Positions 1-10,800 of a stretch of 64,000 nucleotides of DNA are shown in pieces (the first letter of the stretch is position 1; every line of letters begins with the position of its first letter). The notes below the pieces were generated by a model that made no database searches, was not told the origin of the DNA, and worked only from the letters and a program-made list of their open reading frames with translations. The stretch comes from Sphingobium chungbukense (GTDB lineage: Bacteria > Pseudomonadota > Alphaproteobacteria > Sphingomonadales > Sphingomonadaceae): NCBI RefSeq assembly GCF_001005725.1, contig NZ_LBIC01000013.1, positions 124,001 to 188,000 of the forward strand, in the 5' to 3' direction. The position numbers and the translations under genes are program-made.

Positions 1-44
1 CCCGGCAATTCCGAAGCTTCAATGCTGCTAGCGAGACGCAGTCT

Positions 45-66
45 GTATACGTAACTTACGAATCCG
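45..66. repeat. 22-bp imperfect direct repeat, copy 1
   Basis: GTATACGTAACTTACGAA followed by TCCG is repeated with four changes at 675-696 (GTATACGTAATTTGCGAA, then GCCG). The core CGTAA-N-TTRCG is a short dyad. The two copies bracket the small Met/His-rich gene at 278-568 and the leftward MerR-type promoter. A regulator binding site is possible, but no known box was recognised. Confidence 0.45.
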
Positions 67-93
67 CTTTGGATCGCGACTAGCATGCGCGGG

Positions 94-125
94 ATCGTGC
101 GGGGTGGACCATGGTCCAAGGTCAA
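94..125 (-). promoter_or_regulatory. MerR-type copper-like operator/promoter, copy 1, reading leftwards
   Basis: On the minus strand a -35 TTGACC (120-125) is separated by 20 bp from a weak -10 CACGAT (94-99). The over-long spacer holds the perfect palindrome TGGACCATGGTCCA (105-118). Over-long spacers with a central dyad are the hallmark of MerR-family activated promoters. Almost the same sequence precedes the CueR-like gene at 27206-27237, so both are probably read by the same regulator. Its target gene would lie left of the window. Confidence 0.6.
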
Positions 126-177
126 GCGAATTCATGATCCCGCTTGATGGCGGCCGACAGCGAAGTGCAAAAACCAA

Positions 178-207
178 TTGGCCCGCCGTGGGAGAACGGC
201 GGGCCAA
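178..207 (-). terminator. Rho-independent terminator
   Basis: TTGGCCCGCCGT and ACGGCGGGCCAA form a perfect 12-bp stem with a 6-nt loop. On the minus strand the stem is followed by a T run (complement of the A run at 169-173). It lies just downstream of the gene at 278-568 and separates it from the leftward promoter at 94-125. Confidence 0.8.
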
Positions 208-277
208 AGCTGCAGTTGAACCAGGCCACGGTCGTTGGCCACCCAGCCTCGTGATCGGAGCTGGCTTAAGTGCAGGG

Positions 278-568
278 TCAGCAACCGCCCCGCGACCTAC
301 GCAACATGCGGGAGGCTCCGTCCTGGGTTCCCATCTCCCGCATAGCGATCCGATGGTCCTGCATCATCTCACCGTGCATCGGCACTTCGCGGTGTCGCAT
401 TCCTTGCATCTGGGCCGTGTCGGACCGAGCCGGCGCCGGCTTCGCCTTGAGCGTCTGCTCAAGGTCCGGCATGCCCGGCGGCATCCCATCGGCGAGAACT
501 GGCCCGGCGCCGACGGCAAGGACGCCAAAGGCTGCGAGCGAAGCGATAATCGCTGCTTTCTTGCGCAA
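278..568 (-). CDS. small exported Met/His-rich protein, probably copper-associated
   Basis: About 96 aa when started at the TTG at 568, which has AAGGA seven bases upstream. A TTG five codons earlier is possible but has no clear ribosome site. It begins with a Sec signal peptide (RKK, a hydrophobic stretch, then VLA before the mature DG). The mature part is short and polar with a Met/His cluster (MQGMRHREVPMHGEMMQDH) of the kind seen in periplasmic Cu(I)-binding proteins. There is no catalytic domain. A strong terminator follows at 178-207. Its neighbours, a multicopper oxidase and a copper-type operator, support a role in periplasmic copper handling, but that is inference from composition and context. 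The family is not recognised. Confidence 0.6.
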   Translation of the reverse strand: MRKKAAIIASLAAFGVLAVGAGPVLADGMPPGMPDLEQTLKAKPAPARSDTAQMQGMRHREVPMHGEMMQDHRIAMREMGTQDGASRMLRRSRGGC

Positions 569-583
569 ATATGATTCCTTCAA

Positions 584-1196
584 GTCTGAGTTTCAGTTCG
601 ACCGGACACATGCCCGGTCGATTCTCGCTCCCCAGGGAGCTTGCCGTTGAGATGGTGTCGGCCTGGAGGCGGCAGTATACGTAATTTGCGAAGCCGGCGG
701 TCAGCTTGCCATGTCCGCTTTAGTTCGGCTATTAGCAAAAGCTGGGCGCGGATGACCGAAGACGGCGGCCATCAAAGCCTCCGCCTAGCCCGAGCACTGG
801 AAAGCGACGCCGCCTGCTGCAGTGGCAAACAGCGAAACGTAAATCGCACGCCGCTTTTGCTTCGGCGCGATCGTGGCAAGGCTCACCGCCGAACCAGCCA
901 CTCGGACTGGCCCAGGCTAAATTGTCGGAATAGACGCTCGCTCGGATCGGTGCCGCAGTGATTGAACGCTCGCCTGGCTGATGATTGATCAACTGGCGAG
1001 GGCCGCAACCAGCTTAGAAGGGCAATTTTTTCTTCCCAGAGGGGGCGGGCACAAAAGCGATCGGTTCGGGTATTACGGATATTGCCCTCCCGAGCGCCCT
1101 TTAAGGGAAGAGCGGCGCTTCGCCTCGGTGGATCTCATCGGGATCGAGAAAAGCGCGTTTGCGTCAGTTTCACGATTGCTCAGGAGGGGCTTCGAA
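584..1196. other. 613-bp stretch without a convincing gene
   Basis: Short open frames exist here on both strands, but they overlap one another, lack ribosome sites and show no recognisable domain. The stretch contains copy 2 of the 22-bp repeat (675-696) and a small inverted repeat, CGACCGG with CCGGTCG, at 599-620 upstream of the leftward gene at 278-568. The end of the stretch is the leader of the multicopper oxidase gene, with AGGAGG at 1182-1187. Confidence 0.6.
675..696. repeat. 22-bp imperfect direct repeat, copy 2
   Basis: Matches 45-66 at 18 of 22 positions, in the same orientation. It lies about 110 bp upstream of the leftward gene at 278-568, where a regulatory site would be expected. 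Confidence 0.45.
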
Positions 1197-2663
1197 ATGA
1201 CTTTTCTGAGCCGGCGAACTCTCTTGGCGGGCGGAGGCCTCCTGCTGGGGGCGGCATGCACGCGCAGATTTGCGACGCCGGACCAAGCAGGCACGCTGCC
1301 CATTCCTCGCCTGTTAGATGCACGCGACCATGGGCAGAGAATTGGACTGAGGGCGCAGGAAGGGGAAACCACTTTCTTCCCAGGGCGGCGGAGCGCCACC
1401 ATGGGATACAACGGCAGCTATCTCGGCCCGACTCTGCGGGTACATCGCGGGGACGACGTGACGGTGACTGTCAGCAACAATCTGTCTGCTGATACCACGG
1501 TTCACTGGCACGGGCTGCTCGTACCGGGAGAGCTGGACGGCAGCCCCCACCAGACCATTAGTCCAGGCGAGACTTGGCGTCCGACGCTGCCGATCCGTCA
1601 GCCGGCGGCCACTCTCTTTTATCATTCCCATGCACACGGCCGAACGGCGGAGCAGGTCTATGCAGGCCTAGCGGGATTGCTCTTCGTCACCGACGAGGAA
1701 GAGCAAGGTCTCGGTTTGCCTTCAGATTACGGCGTCGACGATCTACCAATATTGATCCAGGATCGGCAGTTCGTGGATGGCCGTCTGGTGTTACCGGCGG
1801 GCATGATGGTGGCGTTGGACGGGAGGCGGGGCAACGTTATTCTCGTAAACGGCGCGTACAACCCGCGAGCAGACGTTCCCAGAAGCTTAGTGCGGCTGCG
1901 GCTTGTAAATGGTTCGAATGCCCGGACTTACGATCTTTCGTTCAGCGACGGACGAGCCTTTTATTGGATCGGCACCGAGGGCGGCCTTTTGGAAAAGTCC
2001 GTTGAATTGCAGTCCCTCACTCTGGCCTCCGGTCAGCGGGCGGAGATCTTGGTGGACTTCAGCGATGGCAAACCGGTCTCGTTGGTCTCGGCTCCGGACC
2101 AAAGCACCCTGAGGATGCATGGCATGGGCATGATGCATCGGCACGAGGCTAGCGAAAACAACGCAGGCAATGAAACTGTCCTCACATTCTCACCGCGCTT
2201 GGCATCGAGCAAGCGAGGTAGCACCACGCTTCCGCTCCTCTTGGCGTCCCGCGCGGTGCCAAATCCGGCGACGGTCGTCGCACGGCGACGTCTGGTGCTC
2301 AACATGAGGCTGGGGGGCATGATGGATAGCGACGAAGAGCCGCTAACGATCAACCACAGGCGATTCGATATGGATCGAATCGATGAGGAGGTCGAGCTTG
2401 GCGCCGTCGAGATATGGAAAGTCTCCGGGCAGAAAATGGCCCATCCCTTCCACATTCATGGAGTGCACTTCGACGTGCTAAGTCGCGATGGCGAGGAGCC
2501 AGATCTTCTTGATCAGGGGCCACGTGACACCATCGTCGTGGACGAACCGGTCGAGTTATTAATCCGCTTCGACCAGCCTGCTTCAAAGGCGCCCTTCCTG
2601 TTCCATTGCCATATCCTGGAGCACGAGGACGAAGGCATGATGGGTCAGTTTTCCGTGACGTAG
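1197..2663 (+). CDS. Tat-exported multicopper oxidase (CueO/SufI-like)
   Basis: 488 aa. The ATG at 1197 has AGGAGG nine bases upstream; an in-frame opening to 981 has no ribosome site. The N terminus SRRTLLAGGG is a twin-arginine signal ending near LGAAC, so a lipidated form is possible. All copper motifs are present: HWH (103-105), HSH (143-145), HPFHIH (416-421) and the final HCHILEHEDEGM (470-481), which supplies the type 1 Cys471, His476 and axial Met481 plus the type 3 histidines. A Met/His segment (MHGMGMMHRHE) resembles the extra Cu(I)-binding insert of CueO. The likely role is periplasmic oxidation of Cu(I) to Cu(II) using oxygen. The substrate is not proved, and laccase-like activity on phenols is an alternative. 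Confidence 0.9.
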   Translation: MTFLSRRTLLAGGGLLLGAACTRRFATPDQAGTLPIPRLLDARDHGQRIGLRAQEGETTFFPGRRSATMGYNGSYLGPTLRVHRGDDVTVTVSNNLSADTTVHWHGLLVPGELDGSPHQTISPGETWRPTLPIRQPAATLFYHSHAHGRTAEQVYAGLAGLLFVTDEEEQGLGLPSDYGVDDLPILIQDRQFVDGRLVLPAGMMVALDGRRGNVILVNGAYNPRADVPRSLVRLRLVNGSNARTYDLSFSDGRAFYWIGTEGGLLEKSVELQSLTLASGQRAEILVDFSDGKPVSLVSAPDQSTLRMHGMGMMHRHEASENNAGNETVLTFSPRLASSKRGSTTLPLLLASRAVPNPATVVARRRLVLNMRLGGMMDSDEEPLTINHRRFDMDRIDEEVELGAVEIWKVSGQKMAHPFHIHGVHFDVLSRDGEEPDLLDQGPRDTIVVDEPVELLIRFDQPASKAPFLFHCHILEHEDEGMMGQFSVT

Positions 2664-2806
2664 TGGGAACAACTCAAGAATCGAAATCCCGCATATGCCA
2701 ATAAGGGGGCAATGCTCGACGTATGACTTCGAACTCCACTCTCGTTTTTGTTCCCTTTTCGGGCTTGGGCCAGAACGTTTCGCACATCTCGATCGAAGGC
2801 ATTCGA

Positions 2807-3253
2807 TCATCCCGGACACTTGTGCATCACATGACGAACCCTGCGGTTCGTCACGGCCACTAGGCGCCGCGGGCCGCGCTCTATAATGACCATACGCTTG
2901 TCGGGCCGTCCCGCGGCCGCTGTCAGTACTCGCGGCAATGAGTAATAGATGGTATCGCCGCGTTCATACCACTTTCCTCCGCCAAGCGGCGTCTGGTCAG
3001 GCAATCGGATTTCGCTGTAAGATCCGTTGCGATTAAGAACCCAGGCCATCCCCGACTTACAGCCGGATCGGCCATCAAATGACCAGACACCCGCGAGCTT
3101 GGTGGTCGAGGTATCTTCCCCTGCGGGAACGACCCTGGCCGGCGAAGGTAGCGTTGGCACAGTGAGCGCGGCGAAAATCGCCCAGATGGAACACGACCAC
3201 CGTGTGAAAGTGAGCAGCCGGCATCGAAATAACCCGTTAAGCGCGATCGTCAT
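2807..3253 (-). CDS. small exported protein of unknown function
   Basis: 148 aa. The ATG at 3253 has AAGGA about seven bases upstream. The N terminus holds a hydrophobic segment (CSIWAIFAALTVPTLPSPA) that fits a signal peptide. The mature part contains a pattern (LAGVWSFDGRSGCKSGMAW, then KWYERGDTIYYSLP) that looks like a small beta-sheet domain reminiscent of lipocalin-like or stress-related secreted proteins. Two cysteines, one in GCKSG and one near the end (HKCPG), could form a disulfide. It is convergent with the multicopper oxidase gene. No family was recognised. Confidence 0.6.
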   Translation of the reverse strand: MTIALNGLFRCRLLTFTRWSCSIWAIFAALTVPTLPSPARVVPAGEDTSTTKLAGVWSFDGRSGCKSGMAWVLNRNGSYSEIRLPDQTPLGGGKWYERGDTIYYSLPRVLTAAAGRPDKRMVIIERGPRRLVAVTNRRVRHVMHKCPG

Positions 3254-3534
3254 ACTATTTCCTTCCGATCCACACTCACTGCGCTGAGAGCTTCGTTGGT
3301 TGCCCTTGGCAGACTATGCAGACCATCTGCCGGCGGTAATGCGTATTTGCCGCTAGACAGAAGGGACGCCTGCCACGGCATCTGATCGCAGATCGCCCAG
3401 GACAAGGCAGGCGGCGCAGAACTTGGGATGACGGTGATCGGCTCATGCGCAGGGCAAGCGAGCGACCATATGAGCGGTAACGGGGGCGACGAGTTCGCTT
3501 CCGGACGAGGAAAAGGTGGCCCGGTGACCTTCAC
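3250..3534 (-). CDS. doubtful small ORF overlapping the start of the exported protein gene
   Basis: 94 codons from a GTG at 3534. Its stop overlaps the start of the next gene as ATGA, the arrangement of translationally coupled genes. The predicted protein is Pro-rich with one CPAHE motif and matches nothing I recognise. Ribosome-site support at the GTG is weak. The overlap could be chance, so this is offered only as a possibility. Confidence 0.22.
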   Translation of the reverse strand: MKVTGPPFPRPEANSSPPLPLIWSLACPAHEPITVIPSSAPPALSWAICDQMPWQASLLSSGKYALPPADGLHSLPRATNEALSAVSVDRKEIV

Positions 3535-3823
3535 TCTATCCCGACATGTTGGTTTGGACGCTCAAGCCGGGTACCGAGGCGGAGGCATATAGGCCCGCCC
3601 GATGTACTAGTCGCAAGCGACCGGCTTTCGGTTCTGATGCTCTTGCGACCCGGTCAACCGACCGATCGCCATTCGTATATATCACAATTTCGCGGGTCGT
3701 TCCCCCCAGATAGGGTCAGAGCAGGTTCGAGTCGTGGAGGGTACGCCAGGCCGAAATGCCGGATGTTCCCGCTGTCCTAGCCGCCACGAATTCGATGGAG
3801 ATCCAAGGCAAGAGGAGCATTTG

Positions 3824-4834
3824 ATGTCAGCCGCTTCAGCATTTCCAGCTCTGGCGCAGGCGTCCCCCCGACCGCAGTCCGGGATTGTCGCCTGCATCGA
3901 TTGCTCCGATCATGATGCGTGGATCTACTCACACGCTCGTGCGCTCGCGACAACGCTCGACGTTCCTATTACCCTGCTACAAGTACTTGACGGCGAGGGC
4001 TCGACGCGCTCTCGTCCAGACCCGATTGAATGTAACCTCCGGCGGCGCGAAGCCCTGCGCGCCCTCGATCGATGCGCCGCCGCGACCAGCGCACCTCCAA
4101 CCAAAACCTCCATCGAACTGGCCGAAGGCCAAACCGCGGAGGAAATTTGCCGCTTTGTCCGAGAGTGCGACGACGGCATGGTCGTACTGGGAAGACGAGG
4201 CAGGCAAGAGGCCGGTCGCCCGGGCATGGGGGCAACCGTGCACAAGGTGCTCATGCAGACGCCAGCCCCGGTCCTGCTCGTACCGGTAGAGGCCCCGCTT
4301 CCGGCAGCGCCCTACAGAAGGGTTGTGGTGCCGCTTGACGGCTCTCGCTGGGCTGAGAGCGTGCTGCCCCTAGCTGTGCGTCTTGCGAAGGCCTCGGAAG
4401 CGGAACTCCTGCTTGTCCATGTCGTCCCTACGCCCGAGATGATCGAGGCACGGCCCCTGGAAGTCGAGGACAAGAAGCTTCAACAAGCCCTTATAGAGCG
4501 AAATGAGCAAGCAGCACGCAGCTACCTGGATCGAACGAAATCCAACCTCTCGGCGTCCGGTCTACGAATGCGTACGATTTCGATCCGTGGCGAGGATGTA
4601 CGCGAGGTGCTGTGCGATCTTATTCAGCGCGAGAGGGCCGATATTGCCGTCCTGTCCGCGCGCGGCCACAGCCATCGGCATGTTTCCGACGTACCCTATG
4701 GAACGGTCGCCTCCTACCTGATGACGCATTGCAATGTACCAATGCTCGTAACGCCTGCGACAATCCGCTCGGGAAAAGCGCAGATCGCCGTAGGGCATAA
4801 TTGCCTCCGGCTACCCCTCGCCGCCCAAGCCTGA
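3824..4834 (+). CDS. tandem universal stress protein (two UspA domains)
   Basis: 336 aa. The ATG at 3824 is preceded by AGAGGAG at 3811-3817. Two Usp folds follow each other. The first runs from IVACIDCSDHD to the nucleotide-loop signature GRRGRQEAGRPGMGA and PVLLVPV. The second runs from VVVPLDGSRWAESVLP to ARGHSHRHVSDVPYGTVAS and PMLVTP. Gly-rich loops of this kind bind ATP in the UspA family, so both halves may bind nucleotide. It is cytoplasmic. It ends two bases before the glucan synthase gene and probably heads the long rightward gene set. The role is general stress survival; the specific partner is unknown. Confidence 0.88.
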   Translation: MSAASAFPALAQASPRPQSGIVACIDCSDHDAWIYSHARALATTLDVPITLLQVLDGEGSTRSRPDPIECNLRRREALRALDRCAAATSAPPTKTSIELAEGQTAEEICRFVRECDDGMVVLGRRGRQEAGRPGMGATVHKVLMQTPAPVLLVPVEAPLPAAPYRRVVVPLDGSRWAESVLPLAVRLAKASEAELLLVHVVPTPEMIEARPLEVEDKKLQQALIERNEQAARSYLDRTKSNLSASGLRMRTISIRGEDVREVLCDLIQRERADIAVLSARGHSHRHVSDVPYGTVASYLMTHCNVPMLVTPATIRSGKAQIAVGHNCLRLPLAAQA

Positions 4835-4836
4835 TC

Positions 4837-7800
4837 ATGGCCGATATTGAGGGGACCGACCCTATTTCGGGGGCGGCCGACGAGACCGCCACACGACACC
4901 AGCTGACAGGATTGATCAGTCGCTCAGCGCCTCTTCCCATCTGGGCGCATCTCGACGCCATGAAAGACTGGCTGGCTCGAGCCCGCCAGGCAGCCACGCA
5001 AGCCGACCAGCGCGGCAGCGCCGCAGCCGAATGGCTACTCGACAACGACTATCAGATCCAGCGCGCGATCCTGCAAATTGGTGAGGGTCTTCCGAAGGCT
5101 TTCTACGCGAAACTTCCCGGTCTTGCTGAAGACGGCCTCAGGCGACCGCGCGCCCATCAAGTCGCGCGGTCTCTGCTTCTGGCGTCTCACCTGCAGGTCT
5201 CACTGTCCTCGGCTGTCGAATTCGTCGTTCGATATCAGAATAGGATGCCGCTCAGCATCGCTGAAACCTGGGCGATTCCTACGATGCTGCGTATCGTTTG
5301 TCTTGAAATGATCGTTACGGGTTTCACCCAGCTTTTTCCTCAAGTCGCTCCCCCTTTTGCACTAACGGACTCTCCCGACGTCGCGACCGGGGGATTCGAC
5401 AACACGGAGTGCGTGGCACGCGGCATAGCCAATCTTGCCGTGATCGCGACCATCCAATGGAACGACTTTTTCGACAGAACCAGCCAGGTCGAGGCGATCC
5501 TGAAGCGTGATCCTGCAGGAATTTATCCGCGCATGGATTTCGCTACTCGCGACCAATATCGTCACGCGGTAGAACGGCTCGCAGCGCGATCCGGCCTCCT
5601 GGAACGAGAGGTTGCCCAGCGCGCTCTGCGACAGTGTCAAAGTAGTGAAGAGGCCCCCTCGGGGCATGTCGGTTATTGGCTCATCGATGCCGGCCTGCCT
5701 GCTTTCACGGATGCACTCGATCCCCGCCCATGGACACCCGGTTCGATTCTGCGACGCATATTGCGTCATAAGGGTATGCTTTACGCGACCGCGCTGGTGT
5801 TTGCCGGTATCGCGGCCTCTGCAGTTCCTGCAGCATATATGTCCTCGACCGGACCGTCTCCCTTATCCTGGCTGCTGTGTATCGCGCTGACGCTGCTGCC
5901 GGCTTCCATCCTCAGCATCACCTTTGTGAATTGGATGGTCACGCAAATCGTTCCTCCATGCGTGCTTCCCAAGCTGGAATTCAAGAAAGGAATTCCCGGA
6001 GATTGTGCGACGGCCATCGCAATCCCCGTTCTCGTCGCTCGGACCTCCGACATCGCTCCCCTTCTTGAGCGACTTGAGGCGCATCGCCTAGCCAACCCTG
6101 ATGAAGCGCTGGAGTTCGTTCTCCTGACCGACTTCGCCGATGCCGCAACCGCCAGGGTTCTGGGCGACGATGAGATCGAGCAGATGCTGGTACGAGGCAT
6201 CGAAGAATTGAATGCCCGCTACAAGGACGCAAGGGGCAATGGACCTTTTCATCTGCTCCACCGACCGCGCCTCTTCAACGAGGCGCAGGGCTGTTGGATG
6301 GGCTGGGAGCGTAAGCGAGGTAAGCTGGAGCAGTTCAACGCCTATATCCTGCGCGGCGACGCCACTGCATTCCATTTGACCACCGGCAAGGTGGAAAGGC
6401 TGCGGCGATGCCGCTTCGTACTGACGGCAGACGCAGATACCAGACTTCCGGGTGGTGTGGTGCGCCGTCTGGTCGGCACTCTCGCCCATCCACTCAATCG
6501 GGCTCATTTTGCCCCCGACACCGGCATTGTGGAACGAGGCTACACTATCCTTCAACCTCGCGTTGAACTAGGGCCGGAGGGCCCCGAGCAATCCCTGTTC
6601 GCTCGCCTCTACGGCGGCGATACTATGATCGACATCTACTCTCGCGCGGTTTCCGACGTGTACCAGGACCTTCTGGGCACCGGCGTGTTTGTGGGCAAAG
6701 GCCTCTACGATGTGGCGGCATTCGAACGGAGTCTGGAGGGCCGTGTCCCAGAGAATGCTTTGCTTAGCCATGACCTGTTCGAGGGGCTTCATGGGCGCGC
6801 GGCGCTCGTTAGCGACGTCATTGTCTACGAGCGCTTTCCGACCGGGTATCTCGACTTTTCCGCGCGCTGGCACCGCTGGGTGCGGGGTGATTGGCAAATC
6901 CTGCCCTGGCTGTTTCCTTTTGTCCCAGGGCGTGACGGCCGATGGCTGCGCAATCGGCTTGGGTGGTTCGACAGGCTCAAGATCTTCGACAATCTAAGGC
7001 GCAGTCTGGTACCCGCCAGCATCGTTGCCTTGCTCCTAGGCGGTTGGTTCCTGTTTCACGGTCGACCCTGGGTCTGGACATTGCTCGCGATCGTCGCGCC
7101 CGGGGCTTATCTTTTTACCGATCTCGTAACGGGCTTCGCTCAGGGCCGCCGTCGCGGCGTCATGCAGCGCGTCCTGCGGCGCCTCACGGATCATCTCGGA
7201 CGCTGGATTTTAGCCATCGCCTTCCTCGTCAGCGACGCATACATCGCGCTGCACGCCATAGCCGTCACGATCTGGCGGCTGCAATCGGGGCGGCGGCGGC
7301 TCGAATGGACCTCGGCCGCTCATATGGCCACGCGAAACGCGGCGCGCCATCCGCGATTGGCGGCGTGGCGCGACATGTGGAGCTCGCCCCTTCTTGCGGT
7401 GCTTATAGCTGGCGCATTACTCGCTTATGCGCCGGGATCGATGCCTGTCGCGGCGCCGCTATTGCTGCTCTGGTTCTTCGCACCCGAGATCGCGGTTTGG
7501 ATCAGCCGCCCGCGTAGACCACCGATCGAGGCGCTTACCGAAGCAGACAGGAGATTTCTCAGACTCGTCGCTCGGCGCACCTGGCTTTTTTTTGAAACCT
7601 TCGTCCGGCCCGAGGACAATTGGCTGCCTCCCGACAACTACCAGGAGCCGCCCGACGAGGACACCGCTCACCGAACGTCGCCTACCAACATCGGCATGTT
7701 GATGGTGTCGATCCTGACAGCGTGGCGGCTTGGGCATATCGGTCTCAACGAGCTGGCTACCCGTCTTGGCGACACGTTCGATACGCTTGACCGGCTCGAA

Positions 7801-10800
7801 CGCTACCGCGGCCACATTCTCAACTGGTATGATACCAGGACGCTCGCTCCCCTTGAGCCACGTTACATTTCCACGGTCGACAGCGGCAATCTTGCCGTCA
7901 GCCTGATTACCGTTGCCCAGGCTCTTCGAGATGCTGGGAGGGCACCGCCGGTAGGCCGCGAGCTCTGGCAAGGCCTAGAAGATATCATCGGGCTGCTCTC
8001 CCAGGCGATCCGGTCTATCGGGACCGAAGCGGGCTCAACGGCCGGTGTGATCCTGGCTACCGTCGGCGAGACGGTGAAGCGGGTTTCGGACGATGAGCGC
8101 GAATGGCTCAGGGGGATCGACGATCTCATTTCGGCCGACTTGCCGAGACTGCGCGAGCAGGTGGGCGTGATGGCCGCGAGCGTTGCCGAAGCCGACGTCG
8201 GCATCTTGCGCGAAGTGCAAGTCTGGCTCGAGCGGCTCGAGCATCACGTGTCCGGGATACGTCGCGATTTGCAGGTTTTCTGCCCGTGGTGGGAAGTTAT
8301 AACCGACCATCCCACAGACTGCGCGGAAACCGCAGCCAAGGTCGCCGATTTCATGGCTGGCGGCTCGGCGACGCCATCCGATTCGCGCACCGCGCACGTC
8401 ATCAGCCTGCTCAGCGCGACCAAGGAAGGCGGATTATCCGACGCGGCCCGTCAATGGGTCGACAAGATGCTGGCTGCCATCGCGGAAGGGCAGGCCGTCT
8501 CGCGCGAGCTTCATGGTCGCTTCGACAGCCTTGCCCGCCGGGCCAACGTCAGTGCGCACGCGATGGACTTTTCACTTCTGCTTGATGAAGGTAGCCGGCT
8601 CTTTCACATCGGCTACAACGTCAGCGCCGACCGCATAGACGCGCATCACTACGATCTCCTCGCCAGCGAAGCACGGCTCGCCAGCTTCTTCGCCATTGCG
8701 AAGGGCGATATCGATCCTTCCCACTGGTTCCACCTCGGTCGCCCCATCACGAAACAGGAGGCCGGGCTTGCGCTGCTGTCCTGGAATGGCTCGATGTTCG
8801 AATATCTGATGCCAAACATCTTTTTGCACAGCGATCCCGGCACGCTGCTTGGTATGAGCGACCGAACAGCCGTCAGCATCCAGGCCGCCTTCGGCAAATC
8901 GCACAAAATCCCTTGGGGAATCTCCGAATCATCGTTCGCCTCGATGGGGTCTGATCGCATCTATCGCTATCACGCCTTCGGCGTCCCTGCCCTCGGACTT
9001 CAACGTGGCCTCGGCCACGACCTCGTCGTGAGCCCCTACGCAACGGCGCTTGCGCTTATGATCCGGCCAGCACTTGCGACAATCAACCTCAAGCTGCTGG
9101 CCGAGCTGGGGTTAATTGGACGGTTCGGCTTCTTCGAAGCCGCCGATTTCACGCCGGCCCGCCTGCCGGCGGGCGAGCGGTTCGCTATCGTTCGCTCGTA
9201 CATGGCGCACCACCATGGCATGAGTCTCGCCGCGCTGGGAAATGCACTGTGCGACAACATGCTAGTGCGCTGGTTCCATGCGGACCCTTACGTCGGCACC
9301 GTCGATCTCCTGCTCAACGAACGCATACCGTGGGAGCTTCCGCCAGAAATTGCACGAGTAGAGGTTCGCGACCCGCCCGCTCACGCCGAAGGGAACATCC
9401 CGGCGCTGCACAGTTGGTCGCCAGACCGACCGTCGGGGCAGCATGCTTGGCACATCCTCGGCAACGGCCGGCTTTCGAGCCGAATCCGCACGGACGGTGC
9501 CGGGGGTCTAAGCTGGAATCAGCATGCGCTTACCCGCATCGAACCTGCAGATGACCAAGCAGGCTTCTGGCTCTATCTGCATGATCTCGATCAAGGCGAT
9601 ATCTGGTCGGCAACAGGGGGGCCATTCCCCGCCATCGGCGAGCCGCCGGAGGTCATGTTCCATGCCCATCAGGTCGAATTCCGTCAGCGTTCGCGCGGTC
9701 TGTCGATCTCGACGCTAGTCAACGTTGCCCATGGCGACGATCTCGAAATCAGACGCATCGCGCTCGTCAATGAGGAGGATCGTGCCCGGACAATCGAACT
9801 GACGGGCTACGTCCAGGTGGTGCTCGCCCCACCCCAGGATGCCGCTCGGCATCCTGCTTTCAGCAAGCTGTTCGTGGGCGCTGAAGCCTTGCCCGGAGGC
9901 GATGGACTCGTGTTCATGCGCCGACCGCGCAATCCCGACGAGCGGCCTCCGGTTTTGCTGATTCGCATAATCGGAGATGACGAAGGAGTCGCCTTGCTCG
10001 GACTTGAGGCTGATCGAAGAGCCTTCATCGGTCGCCATGGCAACGTCACGCATCCTACCGCGATGACAGAGGAGCCTCTGATTGGCGCATTGGGCTGGTC
10101 GCTCGATCCGATCTGCGCGATCAGGGCAAAGGTCATGCTGCCGCCGCACGGGCGCCGCGAACTCGCTTTCGTCACGATCGCGGCGGGATCGCGTCAGTCG
10201 GCGCTAGACCTGGCCGACCGCTATGCAACGTTGTCCGCGCTGGATTGGGTGGTTAGCGATTCCATCGCGGCAAAAGCGCGCGAGATGCACGACCTGGGCC
10301 TACAGCCACAGTTCGTACCTCAGGTACAGGCCCTCCTTTCCCATCTTTTTACTGCCCGCACAAACCCTGCACCCGGAGGTGAACGGCTCTTCCGGCAGGT
10401 CGATCTCTGGTCGCTTGGTATTTCAGGCGATCATCCCATCGTGATGCTGCGCGCCGGCACCGCGGAACAGACCGGTATGCTCCGCTTCGTTCTCGCTGCG
10501 CATTGGCTCGGCCACCAGCGCGGCATCCTCTTCGATCTCGCGATCGTCCACGAGGGCACCTCAGGTTACGTCGAACCGGTCCGCGAGCGCCTTCTGGAAG
10601 TCCTGAGAGACGCCGGCGCGCAGGAACGTCTTGGCACCCATGGCGGCATCCACCTAGTGGGCGTCAGCTCCTCCGATCACGAGCGCGTGGCGCTCCTCGA
10701 GCAGGCCGCCAAGCTGATCCTTGAAGACGACGGCGTCACGCTTGCCGACCAGCTCGCCCGGGTAGATCAACCTCCGCACCCCGGCCCGCCGTTTGCCCCA

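Noticed and set aside
732..992. 86-codon minus-strand ORF upstream of the oxidase
   Set aside because: No ribosome site, unusual composition with many Cys and Arg, and overlap with an equally weak plus-strand frame.
981..1196. 72-codon N-terminal extension of the multicopper oxidase
   Set aside because: The Tat signal starts at 1197, with AGGAGG nine bases before; the extension has no ribosome site.
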